NCBI GenBank assembly: GCA_964636815.1
Contig: CAZWTF010000001.1
Location: forward strand, 197,172-261,171
DNA length: 64,000 nt
Source: SOIL31 sp964636815
Lineage (GTDB): Bacteria; Babelota; Babeliae; Babelales; Vermiphilaceae
Reading direction: 5' to 3'
Shown: positions 52,304 to 63,000 of the stretch, piece by piece
Position numbering within the stretch: position 1 is the stretch's first letter
Layout: every line of letters starts with the position of its first letter
Translations under genes and position numbers: made by a program
Notes under the pieces: generated by a model
What the model saw: only the letters and a program-made list of their open reading frames with translations
The model's database searches: none
Told to the model about the DNA's origin: nothing

Positions 52304-54064
52304 TTAATAGAATAATTCATAACTTGCCAAACCAGGAGCTGTTGTAGCATTTAAAGTTGTTAATAATGATATTTTTTGACCCGCTAAAACAGGAATGTTT
52401 GCTCCTGTAGTATTTGCTGTAGTTGCTGGGTCTACAATTGTAGCTACTAATGGTTGAGCTACTCCATCTACGTATATAGTAAATACGAACGATCCTCCAG
52501 TAGGTGTATTTTTAGATTCAACGTACAATGAAGTTATTGTACAATCACGAGTAACAACGAATTGGCTTTCAAATATATCACTTGATACTCCAGCTGCACC
52601 CATCCATTCACCATTACCCATGTTTCCTTTTGAATTCAACATAACCATTTCATGTTCAAAACGACCTGATGCATCGCGTAGTACAATAGTACTAGGTATG
52701 CTTGCTGTTGTTGCATCCGTTGCAATAGTAATGTCGTTAGCATTATTTGTAATGACAATATGATTAGATTGAATAAGTGATCTAAAGTTAAGAGTGCTAC
52801 CAGTTTTATTTCTAAAAATAAGACCTGTCCCAACACCAACGTTAGCTCCAGTAATGGCAGCTGTAGTTGCATCAACGTATGCTTTGGTTGCAGCATCAGT
52901 TGGATTAGTCACTGTACCATTTAATGTGATCATGTTTGTTGCAAAGTTTCCAGATCCATCGCGAACTACAATATTACCATTAATATCAGCGCTAGAGATG
53001 GTCGCTAATTTTGCGTTACTAATTGTTGAGTTAGTAATATCAGCATTAACAATCAATGAGCTTGATAATAAACCTGCTCCATTATTATGGATCACGCCTG
53101 CTGGTGTAAAGCTAGGGATAGTAAGATCGCCATTAATAACTTGATCATTTACAGATAATGTTCCCGTTACAGTTGCTTCAACAACTGATAAATTGGTAAC
53201 GCTTAAGTTTTGTATGAATGCATCAGTCACTGATAATGAATTAAAGCATAAATCTAAGCAGCTACCACCAGCTACAACTATATCACTTACTGATAATGTA
53301 CCAACGCACAAGCTATCCATACAGCTGAGTACTACTAAATCAGTTACTGATAAATTCTCAATAGTTGCATTGGTTATGATTGCATCAGTTGCTGATAATG
53401 TATTAACGCACAAGCTATCCATACAACTTAAAACTACTAGATTGGTAACCGATAGTGTTCCTTCGATAATAACATCATCTTCAAATAGAACGTCATCTTT
53501 GAATTTTACATCATCGTAAAAAGTAACATCGTCTCTAAATTTAACTTTATTAAGAAAATCTACTTTTTCTTTAATAACTAACTTTCTTAAACAATGAGAG
53601 TTACAACTTCCACATGCTCTTGTTATAGGTCCTTCTATGTTAGCATCTTCTAACATTGCAGCGTCGATATTTAATTGTTCTGCGTCTACTTGTTCAATAA
53701 TTGCATTTAAAGCTTGAGAAAGTTCGCTTGTTCTGTTTACATCAACTCTGTTAAGAACAGCTTCTGCATGTTCAAGAGCTTGCGCAACACCGTCGTAATC
53801 TCCGATTACAAAGCCTTTATTGATGTGATCTTCTAACTCTTTTGCAGGAGAATTTTCTTCATTTTCAAGCTTATTGATTTCAGCGATAACATCTACAAGG
53901 TTACTCGCATCCCTACCAACATAAACATAAGAGCGCGTTGGGTTGTTGTATATTTCTTGTACTTCTGCTGCTGATAAATAGATTTGTGCAGATTCATTTG
54001 CAGTGATTGACATGACGGTCAAAAGGGCAAGCCCTAAGGTTTGCGAAAATGACTTTAATTTCAT
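52304..54064 (-). CDS. S74-family surface protein lacking the S74 domain (member 3)
   Basis: 586 residues from ATG 54064 (AAGGAG 8 bases before; ATG 54070 is too close). The signal peptide, N-terminal domain and transition segment are almost the same as member 4 (e.g. IYLSAAEVQEIY, SYVYVGRDASNLVDVI). The stem repeats include Cys pairs (SCMDSLCV twice, SCLDLCF). After them come tail-fibre-like units with the shared words GVIHNNGAGLLSSSL and VVRDGSGNFATNMITLNG. The C-terminus differs: about 100 residues (SQFVVTRDCTITSLYV to LASYELFY) that look like a small beta-sandwich, in place of YadA and S74 modules. It may be a cap-type head, as in C1q/BclA-like proteins, but that is inference. Confidence 0.8.
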   Translation of the reverse strand: MKLKSFSQTLGLALLTVMSITANESAQIYLSAAEVQEIYNNPTRSYVYVGRDASNLVDVIAEINKLENEENSPAKELEDHINKGFVIGDYDGVAQALEHAEAVLNRVDVNRTSELSQALNAIIEQVDAEQLNIDAAMLEDANIEGPITRACGSCNSHCLRKLVIKEKVDFLNKVKFRDDVTFYDDVKFKDDVLFEDDVIIEGTLSVTNLVVLSCMDSLCVNTLSATDAIITNATIENLSVTDLVVLSCMDSLCVGTLSVSDIVVAGGSCLDLCFNSLSVTDAFIQNLSVTNLSVVEATVTGTLSVNDQVINGDLTIPSFTPAGVIHNNGAGLLSSSLIVNADITNSTISNAKLATISSADINGNIVVRDGSGNFATNMITLNGTVTNPTDAATKAYVDATTAAITGANVGVGTGLIFRNKTGSTLNFRSLIQSNHIVITNNANDITIATDATTASIPSTIVLRDASGRFEHEMVMLNSKGNMGNGEWMGAAGVSSDIFESQFVVTRDCTITSLYVESKNTPTGGSFVFTIYVDGVAQPLVATIVDPATTANTTGANIPVLAGQKISLLTTLNATTAPGLASYELFY

Positions 54065-54089
54065 AAACATCTCTCCTTAACTTTATAAA

Positions 54090-54140
54090 ACAATTTTTAT
54101 GCGGAGCTTTATTATAGATAAAGCTCCGCATAAAAATTGT
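54090..54140. terminator. Perfect long palindrome between members 3 and 4
   Basis: A 23-bp perfect stem (ACAATTTTTATGCGGAGCTTTAT and its complement) with a five-base loop, located 12 bases after the stop of member 4 and 26 bases before the start of member 3. It is longer than a normal terminator. The T-rich arm suits termination on the minus strand; on the plus strand it would form the same hairpin. Confidence 0.75.
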
Positions 54141-54152
54141 TATTGTTTTTTA

Positions 54153-56846
54153 TTACGCCCGAGCTTCAAGAACTGCTACACGTGCAGCAAGTTTTTGGAA
54201 TTCATTTAAGAGTAATACTGGTAATACATGATATTGAACAGTTTCTGGTTGACCGTTCGCATTTCTTACCACAATACCAGGGAATACATCAGCAACTTCT
54301 TCTGCGATTAAACCATATTGAGTTGTTTCAGATGCATCGCTGTTATAAACGAATGTTACTGGGTTCAAGTTGTAGATATTTGCAGAAACATCACTCATGC
54401 TTTGAATATTATGTTTTAACGCTTTTGAAGAAGAAATTGTTCCGAGTTGACCTGTTGAGTCAACAAGAACCTGAATAGCATCAGCAACACCAGTAGTAGC
54501 ACCACGGATATTACGGATACGTGTAACGTTACTTTCCCCTATTGAAGTTGCATCAGCGCCAATGAACACGTTATTGACACCTGCTGTAAGGGTTTGTCCC
54601 GCCAGTACACCAATCGCAATATTGTTGCTTCCCAGTGTAAGGTTATTAAGTGCGCTAGAACCAACGGCTGTATTGCCTTGACCAGCTATATTAGCTATAA
54701 GCGCAGAACTACCAACAGCTGTATTATTACTACTTGCTAGATTGCTTTGAAGTGCATTAAGGCCAACAGCTGTATTGTTGCCACCCGCTGTATTGCCTTG
54801 GAGAGCACCAGATCCAACAGCAACATTTCCCGAAACTATATTGTTTTGAAGTGCCCCGAAACCAATTGCTGTGTTATCGACACTTGCTACGTTATTTAGA
54901 AGAGCTTGGCTTCCTACAGCAGTATTTTGCGAACCAGTATTAGAAAAAAGTGCAGTCTGACCCACAGCGGTATTATGACTACCAGTTACATTAGAATTAA
55001 GCGCCAATGTACCAATACCAGTATTGAAGTCACCTACTTGATTGGCTGTAAGCGCAGCTTCCCCAACAGCTGTATTGCGGCTACCTATGTTATTATTTGA
55101 AAGCGCAGCATTTCCAACAGCTGTATTAGCTGTTCCTGTTGTATTGTCTTGAAGTGCGGCTGTTCCAACAGCGGTATTGATTCCTGTTGTATTGTTTTGA
55201 AGTGCTCCAAAACCAACAGCTGTATTATTGCCAGTTGTGTTAAGTAGAAGCGCTTGGCTTCCTACAGCAGTATTATTCGAACCAGTTATGTTTGTAACAA
55301 GTGCAGTCTGACCTAGTGCAGTATTATTGCTACCTGTTGTGTTATCACTAAGCGCCAATACACCCATAGCAGTATTGTTGTTACCTATTGTATTGCTTAC
55401 AAGTGCAGCTTCTCCAGCACCTGTATTGCGCATACCTATTGTATTAGCACCAAGTACTCCTCGGCCAAGAGCTGTATTAAATGTTCCTGTTGTATTGGTT
55501 GAAAGTGCACCAGCCCCAACAGCGGTATTGACGCCTGTTGTGTTGTTTTGAAGCGCGCCACTACCAACAGCGGTATTATTGCTAGCTACGTTATCTTGAA
55601 GAGCGTTTGTTCCTACGGCAGTATTTTGACCTCCTACTGTACTCAGACTAAGAGCGCCAACTCCAACAGCGGTATTACTGGCACCTGTTGTGGTTGCTTG
55701 TAAAGCTGATACGCCAACACCTGTGTTGTTAGTACCTGTTAGGGTAAAGTTTCCGGAATTAACACCAACAAACGTATTGCCCGTTCCAAAGTTATGGATA
55801 AAGCGATTACCAGCTTTAAGAACGTTACCTATAGTAGAACTTGTTGAATTATTCATAAGGATATTACAACCAACAATAGAATCACATGTGCTTATTGTTT
55901 GAGTGAAAATATCAGTTGCTGATAATTCTGTAATAGTTGCATTAGTGATTATCGCATCAGTTGCTGATAATTCTGTAATAGTTGCATTAGTGATTATTGC
56001 ATCAGTGATTATTGCATCAGTTGCTGATAGGTTTGTAATCGTTGCGTTAGTGATTATTGCATCAGTTGCTGATAGGTTTGTAATCGTTGCGTTGGTAGCA
56101 ATTACATCAGTTACTGATAATGTACTAACACATAAATCTATACAGCTACCACCAGGTGATACGATATCAGTTACTGTTAATGTGCCAACGCATAGAGTAT
56201 CCATGCAGCTGAGTACTACTAAATCAGTAACTGATAATGTTCCTTCAATGATAACATTATCTTGGAATTCAACGTCATCTTTGAATTTTACATCATCATA
56301 GAAAGTAACATCATCTCTAAATTTAACCTTATTAAGAAAATCTACTTTTTCTTTAACAACTAACACTCTGAGGCAATGAGAGTTGCAGCTACCGCATGCT
56401 CTTATTTCAGGAGCTTCTACATTAGCAGCTTCTAGCATTGCAGCATCGATATTCAATTGTTCCGCGTCTACTTGCTCAATAATTGCATTGAGAGCTTGAG
56501 AAAGTTCGCTTGTTCTGTTTGTATCTACTCTGTTAAGAACAGCTTCTGCATGTTCAAGAGCTTGTGCAACACCGTCGTAATTTCCTATTACAAAGCCTTT
56601 ATTGATGTGGTCTTCTAAAGCTTTTATAGGAGAATTTTCTTCGTTTTCAAGTTTGTTGATTTCTGCAATAACATCTACAAGATTACTCGCATCTCTACCA
56701 ACATACACATAAGAGCGCGTTGGGTTATCATATATTTCTTGTACTTCTGCTGCTGATAAATAGATTTGAGCAGATTCATGTGCTGCGAGTGACATGACAG
56801 TCAAAAGGGCAAGCCCTAAAGTTTGTGAAAGTGACTTTAACTTCAT
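54153..56846 (-). CDS. Large exported surface protein with YadA-like repeats and S74 domain (member 4)
   Basis: 897 residues. Signal peptide MKLKSLSQTLGLALLTVMS; N-terminal domain and transition segment as in member 3; two Cys-pair repeats (SCMDTLCV, SCIDLCV). Then an uncommon stretch of ATITNLSATDAI-type 11-residue repeats occurs (about nucleotides 55905-56090). It is followed by a YadA-head-like array (about 54560-55790, e.g. NTAVGVGALSLSTV) and an S74 domain starting SSKALKHNIQSM with GLIAEEVADVFPGIV. The position equivalent to the cleavage Asp is Ser. The C-terminal coiled coil is short (VAVLEARA). AAAAAGGATG precedes the ATG. Confidence 0.82.
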   Translation of the reverse strand: MKLKSLSQTLGLALLTVMSLAAHESAQIYLSAAEVQEIYDNPTRSYVYVGRDASNLVDVIAEINKLENEENSPIKALEDHINKGFVIGNYDGVAQALEHAEAVLNRVDTNRTSELSQALNAIIEQVDAEQLNIDAAMLEAANVEAPEIRACGSCNSHCLRVLVVKEKVDFLNKVKFRDDVTFYDDVKFKDDVEFQDNVIIEGTLSVTDLVVLSCMDTLCVGTLTVTDIVSPGGSCIDLCVSTLSVTDVIATNATITNLSATDAIITNATITNLSATDAIITDAIITNATITELSATDAIITNATITELSATDIFTQTISTCDSIVGCNILMNNSTSSTIGNVLKAGNRFIHNFGTGNTFVGVNSGNFTLTGTNNTGVGVSALQATTTGASNTAVGVGALSLSTVGGQNTAVGTNALQDNVASNNTAVGSGALQNNTTGVNTAVGAGALSTNTTGTFNTALGRGVLGANTIGMRNTGAGEAALVSNTIGNNNTAMGVLALSDNTTGSNNTALGQTALVTNITGSNNTAVGSQALLLNTTGNNTAVGFGALQNNTTGINTAVGTAALQDNTTGTANTAVGNAALSNNNIGSRNTAVGEAALTANQVGDFNTGIGTLALNSNVTGSHNTAVGQTALFSNTGSQNTAVGSQALLNNVASVDNTAIGFGALQNNIVSGNVAVGSGALQGNTAGGNNTAVGLNALQSNLASSNNTAVGSSALIANIAGQGNTAVGSSALNNLTLGSNNIAIGVLAGQTLTAGVNNVFIGADATSIGESNVTRIRNIRGATTGVADAIQVLVDSTGQLGTISSSKALKHNIQSMSDVSANIYNLNPVTFVYNSDASETTQYGLIAEEVADVFPGIVVRNANGQPETVQYHVLPVLLLNEFQKLAARVAVLEARA
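55905..56090 (-). repeat. Tandem repeats encoding ATITNLSATDAI-like units
   Basis: A 30-36-bp period of nearly identical sequence, about five units, encoding ATITNLSATDAI and variants. Recent slippage-type expansion is likely because copies differ at few bases. Confidence 0.75.
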
Positions 56847-57025
56847 AAAACATCCTTTTTGTGAAAAATATACATTCGACTTTTCTTTTTTTTTTTGAAA
56901 ATTTTATTTGTTCGCACCCTTCCCTTAAAATAATGTTTGACTTGTATTATGTCTTCTAACATTTTGAGGTTACAAAATCAAACACTTTTTCATATTTGCT
57001 TCTGGTGCTGCAAATTCATTAACTT

Positions 57026-60000
57026 CTATGCTTTTGCCTCCAAAGACGTAATGCGATTCATAAGTTGTTGTATCATATCTTTACACTGCGCATTATCATT
57101 TTGTAGCTGTTGAATAGTCATTTGTTGTTTTTGCATTTCTTTAACAAGCAATACAGAGAGCGTGTCGTAGTTAACCGCAAAAGGTAATCCTTCATTATCA
57201 CGCGAGACAATTGCAGGTAAAACATCATTTACTTCTTCAGCAATCAAACCATACTGTTTTTCATTTGTTTCATCACTATTGTAAATGAAATTAACTGGAC
57301 GTAATTGATAAATATTTGTTGATATATCTTCCATATCTACGATGTCATGTTTAAATCTTTGTGACGATGCCTGCATACCAAGTTGTCCTGTTGTATTACT
57401 AACGCGTACTACTGTACTACTACCATTACCTAATGTTACTGTATTTATTCCTTGGATATAGCATGCTTGTGGAGTATTGGTTGTTTGTGAACCAATTCTT
57501 ATAGTGGTATTTTCAGCAGCAACACCATCATTTGTTCCAATATAAATATTATTACTGCCCGTTGTGGTTGTGGTTGCCGTACCAGATCCAATTGCAATGT
57601 TATTACTTCCTGTTGTATTTGCAGTTAATGCATTGTAACCAATCGCAACGTTATTATTTCCTGTAGTATTTGCATCTAATGTGTTTGCACCAACAGCCGT
57701 ATTAAGACCAGTTCCAGTCATGGTAAAGTTTCCAGCATTTTCACCAACAAAGGTATTACTTGTACCAAAGTTATGAATAAATCTGTTTGCACCCTTCATA
57801 ATATTACCAGTAGTTGAAGTGCTTGGATTAGCGCTTAATACAAGATTGCCACTCGCAACAGTATCAACAACACTCACCACTTGCGCTGCAAAGCTACCAG
57901 TACCATCACGTCTAACGCCGGTATTTGGGGTATTAAGATTTGTACCACCAACTTGTGCATCAACATACGCTTTGGTTGCTGCATCAGTAGCATTCGTTGT
58001 GGTGCCGTTTAGAGTAATCATGTTTGCAACAAAGTTGCCAGAACTATCACGAGCAACAATTGCACTTGCCGTATTTGCACTTGTTGCAGTTGTTGCTGAA
58101 TTTAACACTTTACCTGCAGTACTGATTGTTGCAAGTTTAGTGTCAACTATCCCTGCTGCTGCAATAATGTCGGCATTAGTAACAAGTGAGCTTGATAAGT
58201 TCCCTGATGCATCATTATGTACAACACCTGCTGATGTAAATGCATTAACAGAAATGGTCCCGCCAGATGCAATGCGCATACGTTCTGCTGCGTTTGTACT
58301 GAATGATAAAGCACCACTGCTGGTTGATAGGCCTGTTGTTGTGCTGCCAGTAAATACAAGAGATGGAGCTGCGGTTGTTCCTGCTGGTAATTGTAATGCT
58401 CCAGTCATGGTATCACCAGCTTTAAGAACGTTTAATGAAGCTGCGCCAGCCAAGCTTGCGGTAATGGTTCCTGCAGAGAAGTTTCCTGAACCATCACGTG
58501 CAACAATAGCGCTTGCTGTGTTAGCGCTTGTAGCAGTTGTAGCCGAATTGGCAACTTTACCTGCAGTAGAAATAGTTGCAAGTTTTGTGTCGGCTATAGC
58601 TGCTGCTGAATCAATATCAGCGTTTACAATTAATGAGGTAGATAATAACCCTGCTGCACTGTTATGAACAACTCCTAATGTACTCAACCCATTAATAGTA
58701 ACATCACCGGTTGAATTGATATTCATACGTTCAACACCATTTGTATCAAAAGATAACGTGTTGGCCGTTGCTGCTGAAAGCCCTGTATTGGTACTACCAG
58801 TAAATTGAATTGATGGAGCTGCTGCAGAACCAGCTGGATGTATTAATGTTCCGGTCATAGTATCACCAGCTTTAAGAACGTTATCTGATGCGCTTCCCGT
58901 AACATTACCTGTAACATTACCTATTAAGTTTGCAGTGATTGTACCAGCAGCAAAGTTACCAGAAGCATCACGTGCAACAATAGTGCTTGCGGTATTTGCG
59001 TTTGTTGCAGTTGTTGCCGAGTTGGCAACTTTACCCGCAGTACTGATGGTTGCAAGCTTAGTATCAACAATTCCTGCAGCTGCAACAATATCATTATTGG
59101 TAATAAGAGAACTTGATAAGTTACCTGATGCATCGTTATGTACAACGCCAACAGTAGTAAATGCATTAATAGAAACGGTGCCGCCAGAAGCAATTTTCAT
59201 ACGCTCTAATGCGTTGGTGCTGAATGATAAAGTACCACTGTTTGTTGATAAACCTGTTGTTGTACTCCCAGTAAACACAAGAGATGGAGCTGCTGTTGTT
59301 CCTGCTGGTAATTGTAATGCTCCAGTCATGGTGTCACCAGCTTTAAGTACGTTTAATGAAGCAGCACCAGCCAAGCTTGCTGTAATAGTTCCTGCAGAGA
59401 AGTTTCCTGAAGCATCACGTGCAACAATAGCACTTGCTGTGTTTGCATTTGTTGCAGTTGTTGCAGAATTTGCAACTTTGCCTACAGTTGAAATTGTTGC
59501 AAGTTTTGTATCGACTATTGCTGCTGCTGGATCAACATCAGCGTTTACAATTAATGATGTAGATAATAATCCTGCTGCACTGTTATGAACAACTCCTAGC
59601 GTACTGAGATTATTAATTGAAACATTACCTGTTGGATCAATATTCATACGTTCAGTGCCATTAGTATCAAATGATAACGTATTAGCTGTTGCAGCTGAAA
59701 GTCCTGTATTAGTGCTACCGGTAAATTGAATTGATGGGGTTGCTGCAGAACCAGCTGGCATTGTTAATGTACCTGTCATAGTATCACCAGCTTTAAGTAC
59801 GTTGTTTGACGCGCTTCCGGTGACATTACCAGTAACATTACCTGTTAAGTTTGCAGTAATAGTTCCTGCAGAGAAGTTTCCTGAAGCATCGCGTGCAACA
59901 ATAGCACTGGCTGTGTTTGTGCTTGTTGCAGTTGTTGCAGAATTGGCAACTTTACCTGCAGTACTGATAGTTGCAAGTTTACTGTCCACTATGCCTGCTC

Positions 60001-63000
60001 CTGCAATGATATCTGCGTTAGTGATCAGTGAGCTTGATAAGTTACCTGATGCATCATTATGTACAACACCAGCTGTGGTGAATGCATTAATAGAAACGGT
60101 TCCACCAGATGCAATTTTCATTCGCTCTAGTGCAGTTGTACTGAATGATAAATCACCTGTGTTAGTCGATAAACCTGTTGTTGTACTACCAGTGAATATT
60201 AGAGACGGAGCTGCTGTTGTTCCTGCTGGTAGTTGTAATGCTCCGGTCATTGTATCACCAGCTTTAAGAACGTTTAATGAAGCTGCACCGGCTAAGCTTG
60301 CGACAATAGTACCTGCAGAGAAGTTACCAGATGCATCACGTGCAACAATTGTACTTGCAGTATTAGCGCTCGTTGCAGTGGTTGCAGAATTAGCAACCTT
60401 CCCTGCAGTAGAAATAGTTGCAAGTTTTGTGTCGGCTATCGCTGCTGCTGGATCAATATCCGCATTTACAATTAATGATGTAGATAATAAGCCTGCTGCA
60501 CTGTTATGAACAACTCCTAATGTATTCAAACTATTAATAGTAACACCACCAGTTGGATTAATATTCATACGTTCAGTACCATCAGTATCAAAAGAAAGTG
60601 TGTCAGGGGTTGCTGCTGATAGTCCAGTATTGGTACTTCCGGTAAATTGAATTGAAGGAGCTGTTGCTGTACCGGCTGGCATTGTTAGCGTACCTGTCAT
60701 AGTATCACCAGCCCTCAGTACGTTTTGTGAAGCACTTCCGGTTAAATTTGCAGTGATTGTGCCTGCAGAGAAATTACCAGATGCATCACGTGCAACAATA
60801 GCACTTGCAGTGTTAGCACTTGTTGCAGTTGTTGCAGAATTAGCAACTTTGCCAGCGGTGGAAATAGTTGCAAGTTTTGTATCAACAATTCCAGCACCTG
60901 CAGCAATGTCTGTATTAGTAATTAATGAACTTGATAAATTACCCGAAGCATCATTGTGTACAATTCCAGCTGTTGCAAATGCATTAATAGAAATAGTTCC
61001 ACCAGATGATATTTTCAGGCGTTCTAAAGCATTGGTGCTGAATGATAAGTCTCCACTGTTTGTAGATAATCCACTTGTTGTACTTCCTGTAAATATCAGT
61101 GAAGGTAATGCTGTTGTTCCTGCTGGCAATTGTAAAGCACCAGTCATAGTGTCACCAGATTTAAGTACGTTATTAGATGCACTTCCTGTCACATTACCTA
61201 TTAAGTTTGCACTGATTGTGCCAGCACTAAAATTACCAGACCCATCTCGCACAACTATATTACCAGCAGTATTAGCGCTTGATATGGTTGCTAATTTTGC
61301 ATTACTAATTGTTGCACTTGTAATATCAGCATCAACTATCAATGAACTTGAGAGTAATCCTGATGAATTATTATGCACAACACCTGATACACTAAATCCA
61401 TCAATAGTGACTCCTGAGGAACTAATATTCATTTGTTCAGTTCCACTAACATCAAATGAAAGAACATTTGCCGTTGCTGCAGATAATCCGGTGTTAGTAC
61501 TGCCAGTGAATTGAATTGAAGGAGCTGCAGCAGAACCAGCTGGCATTATTAACGTGCCTGTCATAGTGTCACCAGCTTTAAGCACGTTCAATGATGCACT
61601 TCCGGTGACATTACCAGTAACATTACCTATTAAGTTTGCAGTAATAGTTCCTGCAGAGAAATTTCCTGAAGCATCACGTGCAACAATAGCACTTGCTGTG
61701 TTTGCGCTTGTTGCAGTTGTTGCAGAATTGGCAACTTTACCTGCAGTTGAAATTGTTGCAAGTTTACTGTCCACTATGCCTGCTCCTGCAATGATATCGG
61801 CGTTAGTGATCAGTGAACTTGATAAGTTACCTGATGCATCATTATGTACAACACCAGCTGTGGTGAATGCATTAATAGAAACGGTTCCACCAGATGCAAT
61901 TTTCATTCGCTCTAGTGCAGTTGTACTGAATGATAAATCACCTGTGTTAGTCGATAAACCTGTTGTTGTACTACCAGTGAATATTAGAGACGGAGCTGCT
62001 GTTGTTCCTGCTGGTAGTTGTAATGCTCCGGTCATTGTATCACCAGCTTTAAGAACGTTTAATGATGCAGCACCAGCTAAGCTTGCGATAATAGTACCTG
62101 CCGAGAAGTTACCTGAAGCATCACGTGCAACAATTGCGTTTGCTGTGTTTGCACTTGTTGCAGTTGTTGCAGAGTTAGCAACTTTACCTGCAGTAGAAAT
62201 AGTAGCTAATTTGGTATCAACAATAGCTGCTGTTGGATCAACATCAGCGTTTACAATTAATGATGTAGATAATAATCCTGCTGCACTATTATGTACAACA
62301 CCCGCTGCGCTGAGTCCATTAATAGTAACACCACCAGTTGGATTAATATTCATGCGTTCAGCACCATTGGTATCAAACGATAATGTATTAGCAGTTGCTG
62401 CAGAGAATCCAGTATTAGTGCTTCCGGTAAATTGAATTGAAGGAACTGCTGCTGTACCGGCTGGCATTGTTAATGTACCAGTCATAGTATCACCAGCCTT
62501 GAGTACGTTTTGTGAAGCACTTCCCGTTAAATTTGCAGTGATTGTGCCAGCAGAAAAATTACCAGATGCATCACGTGCAACGATAGCGCTTGCAGTGTTA
62601 GTACTTGTTGCAGTTGTTGCAGAATTAGCAACTTTACCAGCAGTGGAAATAGTTGCGAGTTTTGTATCAGCAATATTTGCTGCAGCATCAACATCAGCAT
62701 CAATTATCAATGAACTCGATAATAATCCTGATACGTTATTATGTATAACTCCTGCAGTGCTGAACGGTGTAATAGTTAATGAATTACTGACAACTTCATC
62801 AGTGACACTAATTGCACCAGCGGAGAAGTTACCAGATGCATTACGTCTGACAATAGTGCTTGCACTATTTGCACTTGTTGCAGCGTTAGCAAGAACTGTT
62901 GCAGCAGCAACGTTACTTGCAGTTTGCCCACCAACTAAGCTTACAACCGTTGCACCTTGTGTACCTATTACATCACCACTAAGTGATCCAGAGAAATTAG

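Noticed and set aside
54560..55790. CRISPR-like array
   Set aside because: Regular repeats here and at 47690-50380 are coding YadA-type units without unique spacers or cas genes.
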